Below are positions 48,801 through 60,800 of a stretch of 64,000 bases of DNA, in pieces. The notes below the pieces were generated by a model that did no database searches, was not told the DNA's origin, and saw only the letters and a program-made list of their open reading frames with translations. Numbering within the stretch: position 1 is the first letter of the stretch; every line of letters starts with the position of its first letter. The stretch comes from Aplidium turbinatum (Eukaryota; Chordata; Ascidiacea; Aplousobranchia; Polyclinidae). A program made the position numbers and the translations under genes. The stretch covers positions 5,096,501 to 5,160,500 of the forward strand of contig OU964920.1 of assembly GCA_918807975.1 (NCBI GenBank), written 5' to 3'.

Positions 48801-51800
48801 AGTAGCCTTAAAGAGGGGTGGCGACTTCAAAACACAATGATGTGCTGAGTAGGTCTGCATTAATCTTACTTTGCAAACACACCGCAGATAAAGTTATACA
48901 TTGCCCAAATGGCCCCCCTTCTCCTGGATCCGCCACTGAGCACATCTTAAGTACGATGTGAAAGTGGTTGGTTGGTTTTTGAATCTTTATCTTCCGACTG
49001 ACAAAGCCTTGATAGTCTGGGAGCCTACGACAGAAGATTTCACCCCATAAGGTACAAAAGGTTTGACCCCTTGAAGTTACTGGGGTCAACCATGTCACTC
49101 ACAAAAAGTATGGAAGATTGACCGCACCGGGTGGATCTGGACCCTAGAGCCCCCTAAAAAGCCCAAAAAGGGGGTTAATTTCACCCCATAAAGTACATGG
49201 ACCAAACTTGGTGAAAACGAAGTTCTATGTCAGGACATCACAAAAATATCAAATCTAACAATATTTTCGAGTGGAAAGGTGATGTAAGACTCCCCCCAAA
49301 GTGACCCCCCAGGGGGTTAATTTCACCCCATAAGGTACATGGACCAAAGTTGGTCAAAACGAAGTCTTATGTCAGGACATCACAAAAATATCAAATCTAA
49401 CAATATTTTCGGGTGGAAAGGTGATGTAAGATGCCTTCAAAGTGACTTCCCTTAATGTGACCCCCTCGGAAGGTTTATTCCACCCCATAAGGTACATGGA
49501 CCAAACTTGGTCAAAATGAAGTCTTATGTCAGGACATCACAAAAATATCAAATCTAACAATATTTTCGGGTGGAAAGGTGATGTAAGATGCCTTCAAAGT
49601 GACTTCCCTTAATGTGACCCCCTCGGAAGGTTTATTCCACCCCATAAGGTACATGGACCAAACTTGGTCAAAATGAAGTCTTATGTCAGGACATCACAAA
49701 AATATCAAATCTAACAATATTTTCGGGTGGAAAGGTGGTGTAAGATGACTTCAAAGTGACTTTCCTTAATGTGACCCCCTCGGAAGGTGTATTTCACCCC
49801 ATAAAGTACATGGACCAAACTTGGTCAAAACGAAGTCTTATGTCAGGACATCACAAAAATATCAAATCTAACAATATTTTCGGGTGGAAAGGTGATGTAA
49901 GATGTCATCAAAGTGACCCCCAGAGGGTTTATTTCACCATAGAGTACATGGACCAAACGTGGTCAAAACGAAGTCTTCTAGGGCACCACAAAATATCAAA
50001 TCTAACAATACTCTCAGTTGGAAAGGTGATTAAAGACCTACCCAAAAGTGAATCTCCTCCTATAGTTTAATTTACTTCATCCCTTTCTCGAACCAACCTT
50101 GGTGTAACGAAAGTGCTATGCCAGGACAGTACGAATGGATTAAATTTAAAAATATTTTTATATAGGTTTTGATGAAATACATTCACAAGCTGTCCCATGA
50201 TGCATGAAATGGAACTATAGCCTACTTTACAAAAAGTTTTTGTATAAATCATATTAAGTCAATCGAAAAAAGGCAACAGGACATGACAATACATGGCTTT
50301 GTAACACCAAAAACAGAAAGTACACAAGAAGCATATAGGCTACAGTAGCCAGAAAATTGATCCAAGATCTTGATACCACCACTAAATGTGGACTTAATCG
50401 AACAGCTGACTATCCAAATCAAAACGTTTCGAAATGAATCATTTGGAACGTTAATTTAGGCAGTAATGAACATTTTCCAGCTGCTACAATAAATAACCTA
50501 ATAAACCCAATGCAGTAAATTTTTATTTAATGCCATTTGCTTCATGTCTCCAATCAGTTATCGTAACTGTTCATTCATAAACAGAGATTGTTCGTGTAAA
50601 TGTAAACGGTCGTTTCTTTATTCTTCATTGTCACTGCTGTCGCTTTCACTTTCTTCATCTTATTCTTCAGATTCATACAATTCTCCTGTTATATACAGAG
50701 ATAAAGCAAGCTGTCTGCGATGTACCAGCCCCAAGCAATGTGGTTATCCGCACGTCTGACACTGACTGTCTTGTAATTGGCTTAGGTTGCTATGGAACTT
50801 TTGATCCTTCATTAAAGATATGGATAGAAGCTGGCTTGCAAAGCAATAACACGCAGCGGTACATCAACATCAACCAGCTGCATAGGCCTACCGCACTTGG
50901 AGTGACGATTTGCAAGTGTTTACCTGCATATCATGCCTTTACAGATTCTGATTACACCTCGTCATTTAGCAGGAAAGGGAAAGTGCGGCCGCTGAAATTA
51001 CTCCAAGGAAACCACGAAGCGCAGGCAGCTTTTAGCCAACTCGGACACGACAAAGAAATTAGTGAAGACACTATCATCGCCATAGAGAACTTTGTGTGTA
51101 ACATGTACAAAAACAAGAAAATTAATTATGTCAACGAAGTCCGTTTACAAATGTTTTTAGACGGCTACAAACCCAAAAAAGAAAATGAAAGGATATCATG
51201 CATACCAGAAGCTACTGTAGATAGTAGTACTCTACCACTTTGTTTACGAGTACTTCTCCAGAAGACAAGGCGCACACATCTCATCACAAGATGGTGGTTA
51301 TCTTCAACTAGAAGTGAACAAGCAGCAACGTTGCTGCTAGAGTATGGCTGGAAAGAAGAAGGAGGTTCTTATAAAGTGGTGTGGTTTGAAGGTAAAGGTA
51401 TAAAGCATCTTTAGATGTCTCTGCGTGGAATCTGATCTCATCCAGGAAAGTCAAGAAGAAGGTAAACAGCATTGGATGTCGCTTGGGTTACCCTTTATAA
51501 ATATAAAACTTTCTCCTGGTCTATCAGTCGTTTACTTTCTTACTGTAAACATTAGCCAATAACTGGCTGTAAAGTTTCGTTTTAGGAACCTATAACCAAT
51601 AGTTTCTGCAATCTTGAGAAAAATGCCTGGGTGCACTAAATAACAAATAAATGTTGAACTTTTTCCAGTTAATAGTAAGTTGCAATGTTGCATTATTCGA
51701 AGAAAAATAGACGTCTGTAAAAGATAATAAAATTACTATTGTATGTTACGCATATCTGTAGTGCATAATAGCAATTGTTTCGTACAGTCTTTATTTCTCT

Positions 51801-54800
51801 GTATATAACAGGAGAATTGTATGAATCTGAAGAATAAGACGAAGAAAGTAAAAGCGACACCAGTGATTGATTGATTGATTGAATCTTTATCCTCGGACTG
51901 GGAAAGCTTCTTGCAGAGCTTAATCCTGGCAGTTTCGCATACTTGTAGAGGCTTTGAATCACTGGCGCAGGCCCGGTCACCGAGATTGACAGAGTGAAGT
52001 TTCCGATTGTTGAAGGCTTGTTGTCGGGGAATTATTCCATCCATTAGATGCCGCTGAATGGAGAGCAGACCTTAACGTGCGTTGCTCAAGCGCACACCCC
52101 GAGAGTCGAACCAGCGCCGCTATTGATCTTGAAGCTTCTTCGTTTCAGAAGTGACGCGCTAACCAATTGAGTTACCGTTTACATTTACACAAACAATCTC
52201 TGTTTATGAATGAACAGTTACAATAACTGATTGGAGACATGAAGCAAATGGCATTAAACAAAAATTTACTACATTGGGTTTATTGGGTTATTTATTGTAG
52301 CAGCTGGAAAATGTTCATTACTGCCTAAATTAACGTTCCAAATGATTCATTTCGAAACGTTTTGATTTGGATAGTCAGTTGTTCGATTAAGTCCACATTT
52401 AGTGGTGGTATCAAGATCTTGGATCAATTTTCTGGCTACTGTAGCCTATATGCTTCTTACGTACTTTCTGTTTTTGGTGTTACAAAGCCATGTATTGTCA
52501 TGTCCTGTTGCCTTTTTTCGATTGACTTAATATGATTTATACAAAAACTTTTTGTAAAGTAGGCTATAGTTCCATTTCATGCATCATGGGACAGCTTGTG
52601 AATGTATTTCATCAAAACCTATATAAAAATATTTTTAAATTTAATCCATTCGTACTATCCTGGCATAGCACTTTCGTTACACCAAGGTTGGTTCGAGAAA
52701 GGGATGAAGTAAATTAAACTATAGGAGGAGATTCACTTTTGGGTAGGTCTTTTATCACCTTTCCAACTGAGAGTATTGTTAGATTTGATATTTTGTGGTG
52801 CCCTAGAAGACTTCGTTTTGACCACGTTTGGTCCATGTACTCTATGGTGAAATAAACCCTCTGGGGGTCACTTTGATGACATCTTACATCACCTTTCCAC
52901 CCGAAAATATTGTTAGATTTGATATTTTTGTGATGTCCTGACATAAGACTTCGTTTTGACCAAGTTTGGTCCATGTACTTTATGGGGTGAAATACACCTT
53001 CCGAGGGGGTCACATTAAGGAAAGTCACTTTGAAGTCATCTTACACCACCTTTCCACCCGAAAATATTGTTAGATTTGATATTTTTGTGATGTCCTGACA
53101 TAAGACTTCATTTTGACCAAGTTTGGTCCATGTACCTTATGGGGTGGAATAAACCTTCCGAGGGGGTCACATTAAGGGAAGTCACTTTGAAGGCATCTTA
53201 CATCACCTTTCCACCCGAAAATATTGTTAGATTTGATATTTTTGTGATGTCCTGACATAAGACTTCATTTTGACCAAGTTTGGTCCATGTACCTTATGGG
53301 GTGGAATAAACCTTCCGAGGGGGTCACATTAAGGGAAGTCACTTTGAAGGCATCTTACATCACCTTTCCACCCGAAAATATTGTTAGATTTGATATTTTT
53401 GTGATGTCCTGACATAAGACTTCGTTTTGACCAACTTTGGTCCATGTACCTTATGGGGTGAAATTAACCCCCTGGGGGGTCACTTTGGGGGGAGTCTTAC
53501 ATCACCTTTCCACTCGAAAATATTGTTAGATTTGATATTTTTGTGATGTCCTGACATAGAACTTCGTTTTCACCAAGTTTGGTCCATGTACCTTATGGGG
53601 TGAAATTAACCCCCTTTTTGGGCTTTTTAGGGGGCTCTAGGGTCCAGATCCACCCGGTGCGGTCAATCTTCCATACTTTTTGTGAGTGACATGGTTGACC
53701 CCAGTAACTTCAAGGGGTCAAACCTTTTGTACCTTATGGGGTGAAATCTTCTGTCGTAGGCTCTCGGTCTATGACAGGTCATTCCTGGTAGTTTCGCATA
53801 CTTGTATAGGCTCTTGACGCAGGGCCGGTTACCGAGATTGGCAGAGTGAAGTTTTCCGATTGTTGAAGTGTTGTTGCCGGGGAATTATTCCATTCACTAG
53901 GTGCCGCTGAATGGAGAGCAGTCCTGAAATGCATTGCTCAAGCGCACACCCTCGAGAGCCGAACCAGCGCCGCGTGATTTTGAACCGGGCGCGTAACCAC
54001 TGAGCTAACGGGGCGGACAATAGTGAGTGATTTTAAGCTTTCTGCTAACCATTTAGTGCAATAAAAATCAAGTTAAGGCAGTTAGTTATTTACTTGGGAA
54101 GGGAATCTGGTTCTGGAGTTGCCGGTCTTGATAATCCGTGAGTGGAAAAAGTGTAGGGTGGAAAATCTGTTTCTAAAACAGCTAAGGATGCCTCGTCGTG
54201 AACTCTGTGAAGCAAAACGTCTTCAGGATAATGTTTGACCAAAGTGTTTGAAATCAATATCTACGTTAGGTTAATTTATTGTTTAAAACATATTATTCAA
54301 TCCCATTAATTTGTTGTCAATTTTCTGTCTGTATTATTCAAAAATTAATTCTCTTCCAAAACCTATCCCTATTTATATATTTCGTCAACACCATTTGTTG
54401 TAATTAAAAAATAAACTTTTATTTCAATGAACTGGTAATAGTTAATAGTTGTTAGTTTAATGTCGTAGGGTAGGATTGAATTCTAACTTTTTGTCAAGCA
54501 ATATTTATGTCAGTAGAATCACGCTTTGTTGACTGCTAGTGAAAGGCCGCAATGGCGTAGTTAATAGTTGAGCACTGTCCATAGGTTATTTTACGATTCT
54601 ATTTCTTTCTTTTTATACCACAGAAGCTTTTATCTTTTTTCTTTGGTGCTACCGGGGTAAGCCTAAATAAGGACAGTACATTACGGGACCCGCAACTCCG
54701 CTGTTCCGGCAACATTAGAACAACAAAAAGGTCAGTTGCCAATTTGACAATTTTTACTCGTCGCTACTGGCCTGCTGTCAACTAAAAACCTTAAATCACT

Positions 54801-57800
54801 TCAACACCAACTTTATGCCTCTTATATAACCCACAAAAAGTGCATTATTTTTGTAAAGCAGAAAAAAATGCAACCATAGTCTAGTGTTGGGGATAAGCCA
54901 AAAGCGGATGTAGTTTTGCATCCCCATGATCTACAATCCTTAGCCTAAATGGCACACAGCACAGAATATACCAACAAAAATACCAATCAATTGAACAAAT
55001 CTGATAAAACCAAACTTTCTGTCATTTTATGTTAATGTCCAGTTTTAATTCATGCCAAAGAAAATCACAATCATCTTTCAATTCTTATCTGAAACATTCT
55101 TAAAAAAAAAAACTTAACACTAAATTTAAGCCGCAGCAAAGTTTTTCACCTAAAAATTATTTTCAAAACTTGTTTTCAATTTAAACTCGTGAACAAGCAC
55201 AATGTTTGTGTTACATGCATTTTGAATGCTACTTAAATACGCTCTATGCAACCGTCTTTATAATTTTGGACTGCTTTGCCAATATAAATGAAAAGAATAG
55301 AATTTCAACGCACAAGCAAAACTTATGCTTCAGGAAACATTTTAAAAACTAAATTGTTTAGTGAAACTCAAGTTTTCCATCTCACAATTAAATTTTAGCA
55401 TTTCAGAAAAAAATAGTTGAATTGTTGAAGAGTTTACTTAGTCATGAACTTTATAATCTCAAAAACTTTTCAAAACCCGTGTCAAGATAGTTTCACCTTG
55501 CTCCTTCAAATTCACTATCGGCTGCATCTTCTTCCTCTTCTTCTGATCCTGAAGATTGTGTGTAGTGGTTGGAGGAGCTATCCAAAGTTGATTCCCGACT
55601 TGCTGTACCGACTCCGCTTGTTTCAGAGATCAACTCAACATGTTTTTGAGATTCCATTTTGAAGAAATCTGACGTAAGCAAATGTCGTGTTTCGTAAAAT
55701 TTACTCAATGATATTTCATTAGAAATAACATCATCATTGAGTTTCTAGATTCTGAGCAAACAATAAGTAACGGGCTATACAGCAAAATCCGTCATTTTGT
55801 AAAAATAACGGATTTTGCTTTCTGGGAAGGGAATACTTTATTTGTGGATAAATAGGATTAAAATAAGTTAGTAAGCTTGTTTTGGTTGAGAATTAAAAGA
55901 AATCATTGACTAACAGATGGAATAAGATATTTTTCAAATATGCAAGACACAAACAAAGATATGATTGCAATGCAATGGATACGGTACATCAAGAGAAGTT
56001 AAAACCTTTCTTGAAAGACATTTACCCTTCAAAGACGATTGTAGAAAAGATAATTTTCTGCGTTATATGCCGTAAAAAATGATCTTCCATAACGTAACTT
56101 AAACTGTAGACTTATAATTTATATACTGTACTAAACTCTACTGATTGCGACAACCTCTTTTACCACTTTTTACATCATCAGATTCCATTTCTTGATATTG
56201 AGATTCGCCTTCAAAAAGGTTTTGTTGGCCTTCATCATCATCATACTCTTTGGGGTCTTGCTTATCATAAGAAAAGACGGGATGCACAGTTCGTGGCTCC
56301 ACGTCTTTTGCATTGTTGAATTTACTATTTTGATTCGGGAACGGGGAAGCAGGTGATGACTTGAGACTCTGCTGACTTGACATCTGTAAGCCACAACTAT
56401 TTTCATCAAAACTTATTCAGTTTATTAAATTCCATTACATTTTTTTTTATATTCTGTTCAACAGTGACATATTTATAGATAGGTACTCGAAGGACAATCC
56501 CTAATCAAAGAGCCCCTAGTTACCATGCTTTTGTTTTAAATGTTTAACTTAAAACGTAAGAAAATGAGACAAGAGTTTCCATGTTTATATTTCCAGGAGG
56601 GTTGCCATTCCTTCTTTTCAAATTATGTTGCTGCTTTAATTTTGACAGCCACCATACTGTACTAATGCTTCGTTTATTTATTTTGTTTAATTGTATCAAA
56701 AATTATGCTTGGTCTGGAATTTAGATCAACTATTAACCATGAAGACAAGAAATAGAGTATTTGTACCAACTATCAAAAAACACGATTCAATTTATTGATT
56801 TAAAAAGAGGCGGTAGTAAAAAATTATTGATCTCTTGTATTTTTTATCATTATTTACAATTAAGAAATAACAATTACAAGAGAAACCAGGCAATTTATAT
56901 AAATTAGTCAATCTTTGAGGTCGGTATTGTACAATTTTTTTTAATAAGTTACAGAAAAAAAGTATCTAGTTAAGTTCCGTTTGTACAATACATCAACGTT
57001 TGTGCGTTTTTTTTAACTTTCAACAGCTGCATGCTTTAAATCTATTTAAATTTTTCGTCAGGATCTTCTTTCATATATTTTGCATCTACTCCTCACCATT
57101 TTATGTTTGTTTATTGAAGAGATGGATTCTTTCGTGGTTGATGATGTGAACAATGATGAACGACTTTCATTTGTGAAAACGTAAAACGCTTCTGGAGTTC
57201 TTTCATGACTTTTATACCTTGCTCTTCTATTCTTTTCGAAATCAAAATGTGGCATTCTGTTTTCCTCTGCAGAATGTCCTGATTAAAAGCAAATGTTGTT
57301 ACTTGTAAATTTATCACCTGGAGCTATAACCTCGAGTTAGCTAATGTAGAATTGCGAATTTTGTACATAGTTCACATATCAAGACTGAATACTGAAAAGT
57401 TTGGATGTTTATCAAGATTATTATCATTTCAGCAATGATTATTTTTATATCGTTTTGAAACAGTTGACATAAGAGCGAGCCTTTCTAAGCACGTTGTTCC
57501 CATGCTTTGCTAAAAAAATATATCTAAAATAATATTACACTAACTCAATCATTGGAAAATGCCCGACAATTTTGGGTAGCCTACTTTTCTATCTTTTTAT
57601 TTGTATCGGATAAAATTGTTCATATTAAAAAAAACACAAACCAGTAGTTGCAGACGACAAAATGAAAAATAGCTCAATGGCTGTGCGGGCAACTTAAGCT
57701 TGAGCCAACGTGGAATGGCACGATACGACAAAAGAAAAAGGTTGACATATCTGTGCGGTATACCAAGCTGTAAAACTGGCTAGAGAACATTAACATCGCT

Positions 57801-60800
57801 ACACCTCATATACGACTGGACGACTTTACAGTTTTAATGATAAACGTTGTTGCATTAATGCAATGCAATCAAAATCGTAAGAACGATAGCTTACCACCAC
57901 CGATTCTGTGAAAACTTTTCAGACTTTGAGATCTTTGGTGCAAGTTGTTGAAAGTCAGATCGAAATTGTTTGAATCAACAGAGCCATGGGTTGCTTCATG
58001 ACTCGCATCTTTCTGGAGGATGAAACTTCGCATCCGTTTCCGCCTCATCTCCGAACTTCTTGTGGGAGTAGCGGATATGCTACAAGCAAAAAAATCATTT
58101 AAAAAAGTTTGATTGAGAAAACCGAAAAACAACTGCCCCAGTATTGATAGGAAAACAACGTTCTCCAACGTGGCTTAAAGTAAGATGATATTGTTGCCTT
58201 CAAGTAACTTACTTATAGTTAAAAAACAGTCACATCTTATGAGAACAAGGTTCCTGCATTTACTGTTATTCCGCGTTTTATTGTCGCTACAATATTCAAC
58301 TACATCAACAAACAACACAGACACTCGTCTAATTTCCGCATGGCAACACTGGGATTTTGTTTCAGTTTAAGTGAACTCATCAGTCGAAACAAGAGTTTTC
58401 AGAATAAAATCAGTTCATTTTCTCAATCCTATCAGCAACCTGGAACATTATTTGGTCATATCGCGATTATTTCAGTCGCAAGCTACCGCTGAATAGAAAG
58501 TTGTTCATGAAGTGCATTACTGGACTGCACACATCAGCGAGTAGAACCATCGTCGCTAGAACATTGTCTTTAGATGTTTTCACCCACCGAGTATATAATG
58601 GGGACTAGCGTCTTTTACTGCTTGCAGACCACATCATCAACGATTGCATCGTCTTCAACCCACCCAACCAAGCAAAAGGTCTGCATGCTTTGGATGGTGA
58701 GATCAAAAACTGTCTGCTCGTTAGTAGCCTTCCATTATAGCCGGGAACATTGTGAATCTGTGGTGGAAAAAGGATAGACCCTCGGCCCCAGAAGCTCAAA
58801 CGAAAAAAAGCTCATTAAACTTTTGGAGCAAACCGGTTTGTTTTCAAAGTTTTTAGACAATTTTCAGCTATCAAAACTTACACTTTCGCTGAAAACGCTC
58901 GATCATAACCGGCTTTCAATGCATTGGCGGAGGTTTGAGAACGATTTATTCGCGGAGACCCGGACGATGACCGGGTGGGGAAGCGATTGTTGGAGGAATG
59001 ATGATTTCGTTGCAGTTCTTTGTTAAGCCAAGATTGGTTGTCTGAGCGTTGAGTTGTTGGGGCTAAACAAAAAGAAAAGTTTATAACAGGGAGTAGCAGC
59101 AGTTGTAAGTCAATTAGCCACAGAAAATAACACTTTCAAATTGTTTTTTTAATATTTTTGTGACGGAGTATTAAATTTCTTATTCTTATGTCTCATGCAA
59201 ATCTTCCATTCTCAGAGACGTGTTCGCAGCTGTTGCGCGGCATCACTGCAAGCCACCACAGTTAAAAAACTAAAAACAGTCAACATTTACACAACATAAA
59301 ATCTATAATGACTCTCTGCATACTGCATTATTGTTAGCGACGCTGTTGTTGCCCTAATCCAGTACAAATACAATCCGTTGAAACCGCAATAGCATGAGAT
59401 TGGTAACCATTATACGAGGTTATTTTTCTACAGCTACTAAACCATGCTTGAAGGTAGCCTACAGATGGTGTTATTCGTAATTTAAAAAACTTACATAACT
59501 TAAGTTTGTTATAAAGTAATGACGTTGTGAGGTCACGTGCTTGAGGGCTGTAGTTGTTTCCAATCGAGTCGCTGTAACGAAAATCCAAGATTATGCAAAA
59601 CGTACGCAAAAAATCAAATAGGTTTTAAAACAAGTCTTTGCTGTGATACAGAACTTAAATATGAAGGAAGGATGATTTTTCATAGCTTGAAGCTGCAATA
59701 CTTTTCCTCTAACTCGCTTTAGGAGGTTACTGTCAGAATAAATTTAAGCTAAATGTGTTTCCATATTGGCATGACTGGATTCTGACGACAAGTTCCTGGA
59801 GAAAATCAGACAAAAATTACTCCAGCTTCGAGCAACGAAAAACCCTCTCCGCGCCATATTTAAATATTTTTTGTTTTTCCTGAAAATCCATTGCTTGATC
59901 TTTACCACCTCTGAGCTCAATGGGTTATTCGTAGGCTTACTTTGCAGCAAATATGAACTTTATTTCTATCAACATGCATGTTGTAATCCAGAAGCGCTAG
60001 ATCTCACTCTCGTTTGGGAAAGAGTAATGTTTTGTATTTATTTTCTAGATCGGCCATTGCGTCTGACTACAAAATATTGACTGAAATTTGATTGAAACCC
60101 GGCAAATAAAGCTTGGATGAAATAGTCTGATAGCCGTATGACTAATCTTCCAGAAGGTGGCAAACCTATTCAAGAATTTAATCTGTCAAAGTTATTTCCA
60201 CTTCAGTTTCTTCAACGTTTCAATCAATTGTAGCTTGTAGCAAGACGTAAACAACTTGCTCTGACCTGACGTGTCTGAAGTGCTTTTGCTCTTTAAATGG
60301 TGCCGCCGTTGTTCGAGTACCACGCTGTAAGACGATGGGCTTTTCGCTCCGGCCAAACTACAATAAAAAATAAATGAAGTTTTATAATGATGTCACAATT
60401 TCATCCTTTATAACTTTTTACTAAAAGTCAAAGAAAAACAAACTCTTTATGTTTAAAAATAGGCTAAAACAGGAAATTTTTATTATTGTATTGTAAAAAT
60501 TGTATTTCATTTTTCTTTCAAAAGTCATATAATGTGTTGTTTTCGTTTTTTTAATGAGAAGTCGATTACCAAATCCTACCAAACTGTTTTTCACCATTAG
60601 TAATAGTTTTACTATAGTCATCAGCTGGTTACATGATATTACCAACGCCAATGGGTGCCATTTTCAATCAACCTAATTGTTCATTAAAACAGGTTTCTTA
60701 AGTAAGCTGAAATAAAAAAAAAATCAGATCGTAGGCTCAAAAACCTGTGCCAAGTATTAACTGTGCCGTGGGTATCCATACTGTGCCAAATTCTGTTTGA

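Larger units (their letters stand above)
49021..53763. mobile_element. 4.7-kb foldback element with 1.6-kb inverted arms and a central open frame
   Basis: The left arm 49021-50611 and right arm 52173-53763 are inverted copies of 1,591 bp without net length difference and with only scattered mismatches. Homology continues inward to about 50707 and 51790 once a SINE (51866-52171) is set aside. Outermost paired sequence: GAGCCTACGACAGAAG. Much of each arm is an array of 137-157-bp subrepeats. Long inverted arms made of tandem subrepeats define foldback (FB/TU-like) elements. The centre carries one open frame (50671-51414). It is inserted into an older SINE in a dynein intron. No clear target duplication was identified. 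Confidence 0.88.

Noticed and set aside
49180-50180. CRISPR-like array of regularly spaced repeats
   Set aside because: The units are long contiguous subrepeats without unique spacers, and the context is a eukaryotic transposon.
49756-53028. Two identical 104-codon frames, one on each strand, that could pass for a conserved protein
   Set aside because: They are the same tandem subrepeats in the two mirror arms of the foldback element. Identity follows from arm identity, not protein constraint.
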